DNA of 64,000 nt from an uncultured Eubacteriales bacterium. Lineage in GTDB: Bacteria > Bacillota > Clostridia > Oscillospirales > Butyricicoccaceae. The stretch lies in NCBI GenBank assembly GCA_934395135.1, contig CAKRRK010000001.1:1-64000 (forward strand). Reading direction: 5' to 3'. Made by a program: the position numbers and the translations under genes. Shown here piece after piece: positions 35,782 through 44,436 of the stretch. Position 1 is the first letter of the stretch, and the number at the start of each line of letters is the position of its first letter. The notes under the pieces are model-generated. The model had not been told where the DNA came from. It worked only from the letters and a program-made list of their open reading frames with translations, and did not search any database.

Positions 35782-36476
35782 TCTCCCTGTTCCCTCCTTT
35801 TGAGATAGACTTCTGCCAGCGCAAGGTCATCCGGCGTCGTGATTTTCAGGTTGCTGTAATCCCCCGGCACGGCCTGCACCAGCGCGCCGATACGCTCCAC
35901 CGCCGTACAGTCGTCGGTAATCGCCGGATCAAAGGCGATTGCCGCAGACAGGGCACGCTGAATCAGGCCTCCCTGAAATACCTGCGGTGTCTGCACCGCC
36001 GCAATCGTGCCGCGGTCAATGTTTTTGGCGATTTTTCCATCCAGAATTTCCTTAATGCTGTCTTTTACCGGTACCACCGGTGCGGCAGCCCCCCACTTTG
36101 CCGCCTCGCATATCGTTCTTGTGATCAGTTCCCCGGCCACCAGCGGTCTTGCCCCGTCGTGAATTGCCACAATTTCCTCCTCTCCGCACAAAGCCACTCC
36201 CTTTTGCACGGATTCTGCTCTTGTGCCGCCGCCGCGGACAATAGCCCGAATCTTTTTTATGGCATATTCCTCAATGATCGCTTCAAAAGCCGCCTGATCC
36301 TGTGGACGGCAGCAAAGAATTATACCGTCTACCATAGCATGTCCTGCAAACGCGCCCAGGGTATGCGCAAGTACCGGCTTTTCCCGCAGCGGAAGCAGCA
36401 GCTTGTTGGCGCCGCCCATTCGGCTGGACGCGCCCGCCGCCGGGATAACCGCCGTAACCCTTCTGTGTTCTATCAT
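35745..36476 (-). CDS. ispD: 2-C-methyl-D-erythritol 4-phosphate cytidylyltransferase
   Basis: MEP pathway, transfers CMP to methylerythritol phosphate. 243 residues: VIPAAGASSRMGGANKLLLPLR (nucleotide-binding), VRGGGTRAESVQKG, VAIHDGARPLV, TPQVFQ and TDDCTAVE. ATG 36476 with GGAGGAGG upstream; an in-frame extension to 36734 has no family match. First gene of the ispD-ispF-thioesterase operon. Confidence 0.96.
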   Translation of the reverse strand: MIEHRRVTAVIPAAGASSRMGGANKLLLPLREKPVLAHTLGAFAGHAMVDGIILCCRPQDQAAFEAIIEEYAIKKIRAIVRGGGTRAESVQKGVALCGEEEIVAIHDGARPLVAGELITRTICEAAKWGAAAPVVPVKDSIKEILDGKIAKNIDRGTIAAVQTPQVFQGGLIQRALSAAIAFDPAITDDCTAVERIGALVQAVPGDYSNLKITTPDDLALAEVYLKRREQGECVSDRDMTCTV

Positions 36477-36756
36477 AGATCCTCCTCCAAATACAGTTCT
36501 GCCTTCCCTTTGGCAAAGCGCCCATACCGTTTCCGAACCGGAGGAAAACGGCTGCAAAACGGATTTGCAGACAAGAAACCTCCAGTCACTATGGCCCCGG
36601 ATCAAAAAATCTGTTCCAACGCAGGAAAGGCCGTTTCCGCGGCCCTGAAAATCCAAACCGGGGCGAAACTCCACGCTGCCGCCCCGGTACGTTTTTTCTG
36701 CCTTGATTATACTATCGTGGGGATCTTTCGTCAAGCATACTGTCCTTTGCCCTATA

Positions 36757-37317
36757 TTACGCCGGCTCCTTCCGCTGGGTTAAAAAAGTGAAAATCCCCA
36801 GAACCAACAGGCTGATATTAACGGTTGTCTTCCAGAATACATAGATTCCCGCTGCAATCAGCAGAGCAGACGCCGCGGCGGATATCACACGCACCACTGT
36901 CCTGCTTTCCAGGCCCAACGGTGTCAGGGCGAGCAGATTTTTCAGCGCCCGGCCGCCGTCCAGCGACAATACCGGCATACTGTTGAGCACCCCCAGCAAA
37001 AATGACGCTCCCGCCACAGTGTAAAACCCCCATCCCGCAAGCAGAATGGCGGCGGCAAAACTTGCCGCCGGCCCCATCAGGCTGATCACTGCCTCCCGCG
37101 CGTATCCACCCCGTACATCCGCACAGATTTCCGCCCCGGTAAACGACAGTCTCAGCGTGCATACTTTTCCGGAAAAGCAGCGAATTGCCAGCAGATGCCC
37201 GATTTCATGCAGCAGGCTGGCAAGGAGAAACGCTGCGATAATTTTTCCCGCACCAAACAACAGCACCATTACCGGAATTAACAGGGCGCTTTTTTCCAAA
37301 ATCAGCCGTTCTCTCAT
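36757..37317 (-). CDS. spoIVFB: M50 intramembrane metalloprotease, SpoIVFB-like
   Basis: 186 residues, mostly hydrophobic with about five or six membrane segments. Zinc motif LLHEIGHLL and the second site LNSMPVLSLDGGRALKN (NxxPxxxLDGG). In B. subtilis SpoIVFB cleaves pro-SigK in the mother cell. This protein stops after the membrane domain and lacks the C-terminal CBS domain of the B. subtilis enzyme (about 288 residues). Its start overlaps the stop of the M23 gene (ATGA), the same arrangement as spoIVFA-spoIVFB. Naming rests on motif, neighbour and sporulation context. Confidence 0.82.
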   Translation of the reverse strand: MRERLILEKSALLIPVMVLLFGAGKIIAAFLLASLLHEIGHLLAIRCFSGKVCTLRLSFTGAEICADVRGGYAREAVISLMGPAASFAAAILLAGWGFYTVAGASFLLGVLNSMPVLSLDGGRALKNLLALTPLGLESRTVVRVISAAASALLIAAGIYVFWKTTVNISLLVLGIFTFLTQRKEPA

Positions 37318-38183
37318 TCTACGGGAATGTCCAGATAAATTTCCGGATCCAGCGGCTCGTTCCAGTGCCGAATTTCCAAATGAAGATGGTCGCCGGTGGA
37401 TAACCCGGTGGACCCCATCTCTGCAACTTTATCCCCCATATTCACCGTATCTCCCTCTTTTGCACACAATGCGCTGCAATGACCATAGAATGTATCGTAT
37501 CCGTTTTTGTGGGTAATCCGAAGATATTTTCCATAAATACTGTTTTCCCCGGTTTCCGCCACCTTGCCGTCGGCAAATGCATAGATCGGCGTACCCTCCT
37601 CGTTTCCAATGTCCACACCGGAATGAAACGAAGGCTTCTTGGTAATGGGGTGAATGCGCATTCCAAATTTGCAGGTCCGCAGCCCTTCCGTGACCATCTG
37701 GTAGGGAAAATCCAGTTTTCCGGTAAAGTCCGTCGTTTCATACTTTAATTCTCCCGGCATATCCTGTTCCTTTACCAGAGTAAAAAATGACAAAGGCAAA
37801 TCTTCTCCGCCTTTGTCATAAGAAACTGTCGTGCTGACTTCTTCTTCGGAAGCCGGCGCGTCCGCCGGCCCCGATTCGTCCGCTGTCGGCTGCGAATCCG
37901 CCGGTTCGTCCAGAACATCTTCGGAAAAAACATCCGCGATATCCCCATCGCCGATTTTTTCGCCAATGGACATGACCGTCTGATAGATCTCGTCTTTTTG
38001 AGATACAATGGTCTGGACGCCCGATTTCACCGCTCCGACGACATCAATGTCGGAATACCGGGCAATGCTGAAACACAAAAACAAAATGACGCACACAAGC
38101 AGCCCAATGTCTCCTTTGCGCGCTTTGTTTGCATTTTTTCTTCTGACCGGCCTTCTGCGATCCCGGTTATTTTTTGCTGCCAT
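37314..38183 (-). CDS. M23-domain membrane protein in SpoIVFA position
   Basis: 289 residues: a basic cytoplasmic N-terminus (RDRRRPVRRKNANKARKGD), one membrane segment (about 27-42), an acidic Ala/Asp/Glu/Ser-rich linker (about 80-120), then a LytM/M23 domain (about 155-285). The zinc and catalytic residues are all present: HSGVDIG (HxxxD), FYGHCSAL, and HLHLEIRH (HxH). B. subtilis SpoIVFA, as I recall, has a degenerate LytM domain without these residues. It overlaps the M50 gene by four bases. It may tether or regulate the M50 protease, or be a peptidoglycan endopeptidase. Confidence 0.8.
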   Translation of the reverse strand: MAAKNNRDRRRPVRRKNANKARKGDIGLLVCVILFLCFSIARYSDIDVVGAVKSGVQTIVSQKDEIYQTVMSIGEKIGDGDIADVFSEDVLDEPADSQPTADESGPADAPASEEEVSTTVSYDKGGEDLPLSFFTLVKEQDMPGELKYETTDFTGKLDFPYQMVTEGLRTCKFGMRIHPITKKPSFHSGVDIGNEEGTPIYAFADGKVAETGENSIYGKYLRITHKNGYDTFYGHCSALCAKEGDTVNMGDKVAEMGSTGLSTGDHLHLEIRHWNEPLDPEIYLDIPVE

Positions 38184-38280
38184 ATCGCTTCACTCCCTTT
38201 ATTATCAAAGATATGACCGCCTCTTTTCAATCATTCCTTGTTTCCTAAAATTTATCTTGCAGAATATCTCAAACTTCGTC

Positions 38281-38309
38281 TTTACAAACGGCAAAATGCT
38301 TGCTATAAT
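38281..38309 (+). promoter_or_regulatory. Promoter of tRNA-Arg
   Basis: TTTACA (38281-38286), 17-base spacer, perfect TATAAT (38304-38309), 14 bases before the tRNA. Confidence 0.8.
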
Positions 38310-38323
38310 AAATGTTGTTATCT

Positions 38324-38400
38324 GCGTCCGTAGTTCAATTGGATAGAACGCCAGATTCCGGTTCTGGAAGTTGCGGGTTCAAGTCCTGTCGGGCGTACCA
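38324..38400 (+). tRNA. tRNA-Arg (anticodon CCG)
   Basis: 77 nt including encoded CCA (38398-38400). Acceptor stem GCGTCCG/CGGGCGT (two G-U pairs), D stem GTTC/GAAC with loop AATTGGATA, anticodon stem CCAGA/TCTGG with loop TTCCGGT (anticodon CCG, reading CGG), and T stem-loop GCGGG-TTCAAGT-CCTGT. All arms fold. Own promoter and terminator. Confidence 0.96.
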
Positions 38401-38435
38401 ACTCGGAACGGACTTTGCTCCGTTCCGAGTTTTGT
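38401..38435 (+). terminator. Terminator of tRNA-Arg
   Basis: 12-bp stem ACTCGGAACGGA/TCCGTTCCGAGT immediately after CCA, then TTTTGTTT. Confidence 0.88.
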
Positions 38436-38774
38436 TTGTATAAAAAACCGTTTGCTCCGCGGCTCTGTCTCTTGTGTGAAACGCTGCGCTTGGCACATCC
38501 GCCCGTTTATTAACGCATTCTGTTCGGCTCGCTGCCGCTGTGAACGATACGTCGTCCACAGCGGCAGGTTTTCTTTGTGTGAATGCCTCGTCGGCCGCCG
38601 GCCGCGGATCTTTCATCGGCATCTTTAGTTGCCGCGGTTTTCCCATTTTTCCATGGATTCCGGGGAGTGTTATCATGCAACCAACGGTTGCTCCATTGCA
38701 AGCCGCCGGTTGGTGGCAAACTTTCGGGAAATGCACTACAATTTTAACAATGAAAAAACAGGAGGTTTTCTTGC
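38436..38774. other. Gene-free stretch with a strong hairpin
   Basis: About 340 bases between the tRNA terminator and the next gene. It contains an 11-bp perfect stem CTGCCGCTGTG (38532-38542)/CACAGCGGCAG (38557-38567) followed by GTTTTCTTT, a second terminator-like element with no gene before it. A possible TACAAT -10 box for the next gene is at 38737-38742. Confidence 0.5.
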
Positions 38775-39998
38775 ATGGAGCTTGATAAAAAATTATATGC
38801 TCTCCGAAAGACAAACGGTTTCAGCCAGGAGCAGCTGGCGGAGAAGCTTGGGGTCTCCCGTCAGGCTGTCAGCAAATGGGAGGCTGGAACTTCCGTGCCG
38901 GAGCTTTCCAAGCTGCGGGAACTTGCAAAGCTGTACCATGTTTCCCTGGATACCCTTCTCGGCCTTGCGGAAACCACGATTACCGAAGCGGGCGGCACGC
39001 CCGGATCGGAAGTTCCGAAAGAATCGACCGTTGTTCCGCCGCCTTCTTCTTCGCCGCCCCCCAAAGCAGGCGCCGTTCGCCGCCTCTCCGGCGTCGCGTT
39101 GCTTCTGCTTGCCATTGCCGTCATCGTATGCCTCAGCAAACTCCATTCGTTAGAGGGGAAGCTGGAATCCCTGCAGCTGCAACTTTCCAACCAAAGCGGC
39201 GCTTTGAGTTCCCGGATTGACAGCATCCACTCCAACGTATCCGCTATGCTGCAGGAACAGGATACGCTGTACGTTTCTTATCAGTGCACCGTGGCCGATG
39301 TGGATTATGCAAGCCATGGGGCAAGCTTTTCGCTTTCGTTCCAGCCGAAACAGTATGAAGAGGGCATGGCGGTTTCCTTTCTCGCCAAAGGGCCGGATGG
39401 AGCTTCGCTGGACGTGCCGGCTGTGGAAACGGAAGGCCATATGTTTGTCGCCACAACCCCGCTGATTTCTGATCTTGAAGACGACAACTGCATCGAACTC
39501 CGTGTATCTGTTACCAAAGACGGCCAAACGGAACTCCAACTGCTGGACACCATATATGCCGATATTCTCACCCGCTATGTTCCTGCGGGATATGGCCGGT
39601 TTTCCGGGGATGCTTCCGGCGGTCTGACCGGCGTTTCCCTGGACGGGCAGATTGAATTCCAGCTCTCTCGGCCGCAAAGCACTGCGCTGCGTTCCGTCCG
39701 TCTTGAAATCTATTGCGGCGAAACACTGTATGACACCATCTCCTTTTCCCCCTCGGATTTTGCCGGCGGAGACGCCGCCGGGCCCGATGGCGCTCAAACC
39801 TGGTCCGATCTGACAGATGCTGTGGTCAGCTTCCCGTTTTCCGGCACCTTTCCGCAAGCGTCCTCCTGGGAGGACATTGTTTTTACAGGGGTACTGACCG
39901 GAACCGATGGGACCGAATATCGAATCAATTCCAACATTTACGGCCCCATTTACGACAATTTTTTATATTTTATCTGGCCAGAAGTACAAAAAAACTGA
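38775..39998 (+). CDS. XRE-family regulator with membrane anchor and extracytoplasmic domain
   Basis: 407 residues. Residues 1-62 are a Cro/CI-type helix-turn-helix (LYALRKTNGFSQEQLAEKLG, VSRQAVSKWEAGTSVPELSKL). A Pro/Ser-rich linker follows, one membrane segment (about 104-122), a short coiled coil (LEGKLESLQLQLSNQSG), and a 240-residue beta-rich outside domain with no recognised family. The design suggests direct one-component signalling from outside to DNA. Start ATG with ACAGGAGG upstream. Single gene. Confidence 0.8.
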   Translation: MELDKKLYALRKTNGFSQEQLAEKLGVSRQAVSKWEAGTSVPELSKLRELAKLYHVSLDTLLGLAETTITEAGGTPGSEVPKESTVVPPPSSSPPPKAGAVRRLSGVALLLLAIAVIVCLSKLHSLEGKLESLQLQLSNQSGALSSRIDSIHSNVSAMLQEQDTLYVSYQCTVADVDYASHGASFSLSFQPKQYEEGMAVSFLAKGPDGASLDVPAVETEGHMFVATTPLISDLEDDNCIELRVSVTKDGQTELQLLDTIYADILTRYVPAGYGRFSGDASGGLTGVSLDGQIEFQLSRPQSTALRSVRLEIYCGETLYDTISFSPSDFAGGDAAGPDGAQTWSDLTDAVVSFPFSGTFPQASSWEDIVFTGVLTGTDGTEYRINSNIYGPIYDNFLYFIWPEVQKN

Positions 39999-40008
39999 CG
40001 CTACGAAA

Positions 40009-40040
40009 AACCGCGCGGAGTGATATCACCCCGCGCGGTT
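40009..40040. terminator. GC-rich hairpin after the XRE gene
   Basis: Stem AACCGCGCGG (40009-40018)/CCGCGCGGTT (40031-40040), with an inner GTGAT/ATCAC pairing. No T-run on the plus strand, so a weak terminator or transcript-end hairpin. Confidence 0.5.
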
Positions 40041-40080
40041 CCAATTTGGTGAAAAACTGCCCGCCCACCATATTTTATAC

Positions 40081-40109
40081 TTGCAACCCAGAGACTTTCA
40101 TGCTATCTT
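40081..40109 (+). promoter_or_regulatory. Promoter of the MATE transporter
   Basis: TTGCAA (40081-40086), 17-base spacer, TATCTT (40104-40109), 33 bases before the start. Confidence 0.5.
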
Positions 40110-40142
40110 TATATCAAAAACTTAAAAGAGAGAAAGTAGTTT

Positions 40143-41525
40143 ATGTCGAATTTTATCCGAAACCGGCAGTTTTACCGGAATCTTTTGACCATCAGCGTTC
40201 CCATCGCGCTGCAAAACCTTCTGGTGCAGGCAAACAGCATTATGGACACCATTATGATCGGAAAAGCGGATGCAGGCGGCGTTTTGCTGTCTTCCTGCTC
40301 CCTTGCAAACCAGCCGTTTTTTGTGTTGACGATGGTATGCTTTGGCCTGTCCGGCGGCGCTTCTGTGCTAAATTCGCAATATTTTGGAAAGGGCGACTTC
40401 CAAAGTATTCATACGGTAATGTCTATGGTGCTGAAGGTTGCGGCGGTCATCGGCGCCTTCTTTGGCGGCATGGCAGTCTTTTTTCCGGAATTTGTCATGG
40501 GGCTGTACTCCAATCAGGGAATTGTCATTCAAAACGGGGCGGCCTACCTGCGCATTGTCGGCTGTGCTTATCTGTTTTTTGCCGTCGGCAATACCCTGCT
40601 TTGCATGCTTCGCGGGATTGAGATTGTCAAAATATCCGTTCTTGTCAACGGTCTTTCCTTTGTGACCAATGTATTTTTCAACTATGCGCTGATTTTTGGA
40701 CACTTTGGATTTCCCGCCCTTGGCTTGAAGGGCGCGGCCATTGCCACCCTCATCGCCAGGCTTTTGGAATTTGCAATTATTTTTATCTATGTATTCTTTT
40801 TTGACCGGAAACTGGCGCTGCGGCTGAAGCATCTGCTTTTGTTTCATAAAACTCTGGCAAGGGATCTATTGTCCTATGGAACGCCGGTGCTGGTCAATGA
40901 AATGATGTGGGCAGTAGCGATCAGCTTTCAGGCCTCTATTCTGGGGCATATTACCTATGCTGCCGGCGATCCAGTGGCGGCAAACACCATTACCGGCATT
41001 GTTCAGCAGCTGGTCAGCGTCGTTATTTTTGGCGTTTCCACTGCCGCCGCGGTTATGGTGGGAAAGGCCATCGGAGAAAACGATCATGCTGAGGCGCGAA
41101 GGCGCGCCTACACCTTAAAAATCCTCAGCTTTGCCTTGGGCGTCGTCTCCTGCATCGTAATTTTGCTGATTAAGCCTCTGGTGCTTGGATTGTATGATCT
41201 GCCGGAGGCGACCATCCAGCTTACCAATCAGTTGGTCAACGTCATTGCGGTCAATACGATCTTTGTTTCTGTGTCCTCGGTCAGCATTGTCGGCATTCTG
41301 CGGGGTGCTGGGGACACCCGATTCTGCCTTCTGGCAGAAATCATCTGCCTGTGGGGCATTGCCATTCCCATCGCCTTTCTTTTGGCGCGGTTCGGCTTCC
41401 CGGTGCCGGTGGTGCTGTTCTTTATGAAAATTGATGAGGTGATCAAATCCATCGCCTGCCTGTTCCGCCTGAAACGCGGAACCTGGCTGAAGTCCCTCAC
41501 CCGGGAATTTGCCGGACGCGCCTGA
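40143..41525 (+). CDS. MATE-family efflux transporter
   Basis: 460 residues with about 12 hydrophobic segments in two homologous halves. MATE-type features: LTISVPIALQNLLVQANSIMDTIMIG at the N-terminus, then MVCFGLSGGASVLNSQYFG, LMCMLRG-type and GAAIATLIARLLEF blocks, and in the second half FGVSTAAAVMVGKAIGEND and VSIVGILRGAGDTRF. Expected to export cationic compounds by sodium or proton antiport; substrates unknown. ATG 40143 with AGAGAGAAAG upstream. Single gene convergent with the LOG gene. Confidence 0.93.
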   Translation: MSNFIRNRQFYRNLLTISVPIALQNLLVQANSIMDTIMIGKADAGGVLLSSCSLANQPFFVLTMVCFGLSGGASVLNSQYFGKGDFQSIHTVMSMVLKVAAVIGAFFGGMAVFFPEFVMGLYSNQGIVIQNGAAYLRIVGCAYLFFAVGNTLLCMLRGIEIVKISVLVNGLSFVTNVFFNYALIFGHFGFPALGLKGAAIATLIARLLEFAIIFIYVFFFDRKLALRLKHLLLFHKTLARDLLSYGTPVLVNEMMWAVAISFQASILGHITYAAGDPVAANTITGIVQQLVSVVIFGVSTAAAVMVGKAIGENDHAEARRRAYTLKILSFALGVVSCIVILLIKPLVLGLYDLPEATIQLTNQLVNVIAVNTIFVSVSSVSIVGILRGAGDTRFCLLAEIICLWGIAIPIAFLLARFGFPVPVVLFFMKIDEVIKSIACLFRLKRGTWLKSLTREFAGRA

Positions 41526-41558
41526 TCCCGCCTTTTATCGGACGTATAAGCCGCGATT

Positions 41559-41591
41559 AAAAAAGAGGAAAGCGATGCTTTCCTCTTTTTT
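41559..41591. terminator. Bidirectional terminator between MATE and LOG genes
   Basis: 15-bp perfect stem AAAAAAGAGGAAAGC/GCTTTCCTCTTTTTT with 3-base loop. Confidence 0.92.
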
Positions 41592-42165
41592 AAATGTTTT
41601 TTAGGTGCCGCACATCCAGCTTCTCTGCTTGATACTGTTCCAGATAATCCAGCAGCGCTGTCGGACTTTCCGATACCTGGTACAAACTCCGGCATGCGGT
41701 CTTCATAAATCCCTGGCCAATTGCCTGTTCCACCGCCTCCAGCAGGGGATCAAAATACCCCCTTGTATTTAAAATGGCAATGGGCTTATTGTGTCTTCCC
41801 AGTTGTTTGAGTGTCAGGATTTCAAAAAACTCCTCAAACGTCCCAATGCCGCCCGGCGTCATCACAAACGCGTCTGCACGCCGCTCCATCAATTCTTTCC
41901 GATCCCGCATGGTTTCTGTTGTGATAAACTCCGTGCAGTCCTCCGAAAGCACGCCGTCCACCCGGAAAAATCCCGGCGCAATGCCAAGGATATAGCCCCG
42001 CTCCGCAAAGGCGCCACGGCAAACCGCTCCCATCATCCCCTGAGCGCCGCCGCCGAATACAAGACCATGCCCGCGCCGTACCAGTTCCTTTCCCAGGCAT
42101 TCTCCCTGTTCTATATAATCCCGATCAATCGCGTCGCTGGACGCGCCGTATACGCAAATGTTCAT
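41590..42165 (-). CDS. LOG-family protein (TIGR00730 type nucleotide phosphoribohydrolase)
   Basis: 191 residues with ICVYGASSDAID, GGGAQGMMGAVCRGA, and the hallmark TPGGIGTFEEFFEIL (PGGxGTxxE) after MRDRKELM. The family cleaves nucleoside monophosphates to base and ribose 5-phosphate; it was formerly annotated as lysine decarboxylase. ATG 42165 chosen because GGGAGGG precedes it; an in-frame start at 42189 does not have one. Single gene. Confidence 0.9.
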   Translation of the reverse strand: MNICVYGASSDAIDRDYIEQGECLGKELVRRGHGLVFGGGAQGMMGAVCRGAFAERGYILGIAPGFFRVDGVLSEDCTEFITTETMRDRKELMERRADAFVMTPGGIGTFEEFFEILTLKQLGRHNKPIAILNTRGYFDPLLEAVEQAIGQGFMKTACRSLYQVSESPTALLDYLEQYQAEKLDVRHLKNI

Positions 42166-42585
42166 ACGTTCGAACCCTCCCTTTTCCAAATCCTATATTG
42201 TTATCATAGCACAAACCATGCCAAATTGTGACAAAATCTGCGGGCAAATCCTGTTGAATCTTTTCGTCCGCCCTTATTCGCATTTCCCTCTCTCCCACGG
42301 AATAACACACGTTTTTCCGGTGAAACCCGCGCAGAAGACAGCGCCTCTGTCCGCTCTCTCCGGGAAAGGCCGGACAAACGGCCGGTACAATCGGTGGGCT
42401 GCCGCATCAAGCAGGGGCCATTCTTTTTCTCATTTCCCGGTCTTCCGAAAAGAACATAACGTTCGCACAAAATCAGGAGTATCGCTTTCCGAATGTTTTG
42501 CTGCGAAAGGAAACCAAGGGGACTTTACGCCCATATGGCCGTTTCCGGTCTATTTGCCGCAGCAGGCGGTGTCCCTTTGCAGGCG
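42166..42585. other. Gene-free stretch between LOG gene and putP
   Basis: About 420 bases. Short open frames on both strands are rich in Arg/Ser and lack ribosome binding sites. I see no RNA or long repeat here. Confidence 0.5.
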
Positions 42586-42620
42586 AAAAAATCCCCGCCT
42601 GAACGGCAGGCGGGGATTTT
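42586..42620 (-). terminator. Terminator of putP
   Basis: 14-bp perfect stem AAAATCCCCGCCTG/CAGGCGGGGATTTT (42588-42601 with 42607-42620), T-run following on the minus strand, 4 bases past the putP stop. Confidence 0.9.
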
Positions 42621-42624
42621 CGGA

Positions 42625-44157
42625 TTATGCCATATTTTTCACGGTTTCAAACTCCTCTGTGATTTCCTTGGATGGTTCCTTGGTGGCAAGGCTGACCAGC
42701 ACGTTTACCACAATAGCAGTTAAAAACGCGGGCAGCAACTCATAAATACCGAAAACACCGCCAAGCTGGCTGATGCCATACTTCCAGAGGAAGACCATCG
42801 CGCCGCCGGAAATCATGCCTGCCAGCGCGCCATTGCGGTTCGATCGCTTCCAGAACAGCGCCAACAGCATGACAGGACCGAAGGATGCTCCAAAACCCGC
42901 CCAGGCAAAGGACACAATGCCAAAAACCGAGCTGTTTGGATCCCGTGCAATAAACACCGCTATGACCGCAATGATGATAACCGTGAGGCGGGCCGCTATC
43001 ATCCGCTTTTTTTCAGACATCTGAATCCCAAATACGCTTTGCAGAATGTTATTGGACACACTGGAAGAAGCTGCCAGAAGCTGGGAATCCGCCGTGGACA
43101 TCGTGCATGCCAAGATCCCCGCCAGAATAACGCCTGCCATAACTGCCGCCAACACGCCGTACTGGCTCAGGAATCCGGCAATTTTAATAATCACCGTTTC
43201 GGAATCGGAACCGGTCAGCGCCGCAATCGAACCATTTTTGGACAGGCTGTAGCCGATGATGCCGATCAGCACTGCAATTGCCATAGAAATTACAACCCAG
43301 ACCGTTGCGATTCTTCTGGATGTCTTCAGTTTCCGGTCGTCCTTAATCGCCATAAACCGAAGCAGGACATGCGGCATGCCAAAATAACCAAGCCCCCATG
43401 CGAGCATAGACGCCTTGGACAACAGTCCGTAGGGCGCCGCAGCGCCCGTCGCCGGGTCATACGTCGCACTAAAGCTGAGGTATCCCGGCAGCTGACTGGC
43501 GTTTTCCGCCACGGCGCTCCATCCGCCCGCCATAGTGACGCCGAAAATCAACACAATCACCAAGGCGATGGTCATAACAATGCTCTGGATAAGATCCGTC
43601 GTGCTGGCTGCCAAAAAGCCGCCAAGGGCGGTATACGCCACAATTACCACCGCGCTGATAAGCATCGCGGTAAAATATTCCACCCCAAAGATGCTGGCAA
43701 AAAGCTTGCCGCAAGCCGCAAACCCCGATGCGGTATATGGGATGAAAAACACAATGATAATGAGGGCGGAAATCCCCATCAAAGATCTGCTGCTATCCCG
43801 ATACCGGTTTGAGAAAAAGTCGGGTATGGTAATGGAATGGTTGATTTCAGAATACCGCCGAAGCTTTTTCGCCACAATCAGCCAGTTCAGGTAGGTGCCT
43901 ACTGCAAGGCCGATCACGGTCCACCCCACATCCGCAAGGCCGGTGAGATAGGCAAGCCCCGGCAATCCCATCAACAGGTAGCTGGACATATCCGAAGCTT
44001 CCGCGCTCATCGCAGTCACCAGCGGGCCAAGTTTTCTGCCGCCCAGATAGAAGTCGGCAGTCGTCTCGTTGGCCTTGGAATATTTGATCCCAATAGCAAC
44101 CACCACAATAAGATAGCAAACGATCGTCAAAATAATGCAGATATTTGCTTGTGTCAT
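42625..44157 (-). CDS. putP: Sodium/proline symporter
   Basis: 510 residues, solute:sodium symporter family with about 13 membrane segments. Features: TTADFYLGGRKLGPLVTAMSAEASDMSSYLLMGLPG near the N-terminus, FFSNRYRDSSRSLM, and ADSQLLAASSSVSNNI, typical of PutP. Imports proline with sodium. The ATG at 44157 (MTQANIC) is preferred over 44163 because AAGGAG is then 7 bases away. Single gene. Confidence 0.93.
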   Translation of the reverse strand: MTQANICIILTIVCYLIVVVAIGIKYSKANETTADFYLGGRKLGPLVTAMSAEASDMSSYLLMGLPGLAYLTGLADVGWTVIGLAVGTYLNWLIVAKKLRRYSEINHSITIPDFFSNRYRDSSRSLMGISALIIIVFFIPYTASGFAACGKLFASIFGVEYFTAMLISAVVIVAYTALGGFLAASTTDLIQSIVMTIALVIVLIFGVTMAGGWSAVAENASQLPGYLSFSATYDPATGAAAPYGLLSKASMLAWGLGYFGMPHVLLRFMAIKDDRKLKTSRRIATVWVVISMAIAVLIGIIGYSLSKNGSIAALTGSDSETVIIKIAGFLSQYGVLAAVMAGVILAGILACTMSTADSQLLAASSSVSNNILQSVFGIQMSEKKRMIAARLTVIIIAVIAVFIARDPNSSVFGIVSFAWAGFGASFGPVMLLALFWKRSNRNGALAGMISGGAMVFLWKYGISQLGGVFGIYELLPAFLTAIVVNVLVSLATKEPSKEITEEFETVKNMA

Positions 44158-44305
44158 ATACATTCTCCTTCAATGTGTTTCTATTTCTTAACACTAACAA
44201 AAGATAATATACCATAAAACCCCTGTTTCTTCAAGATAAATCCTCGTTTTCGCTGCCACCCCGTATTCTTCCCTGCCAAAATCATCTCAAATCTTCCGGC
44301 AGACG

Positions 44306-44334
44306 TTGTGAACAAACCCAAAACCTTGTATAAT
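44306..44334 (+). promoter_or_regulatory. Promoter of the MBL-fold gene
   Basis: TTGTGA (44306-44311), 17-base spacer, perfect TATAAT (44329-44334). Confidence 0.6.
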
Positions 44335-44436
44335 AGAATTGTATCTGCATAGAAATATCTTCCAGGTGCGGATTTCCCTTAAAAATCCGCCGGCGTCCAA
44401 ACGGCTGGGCGCTCCTTCTATATTTGAGGAAAGCAG

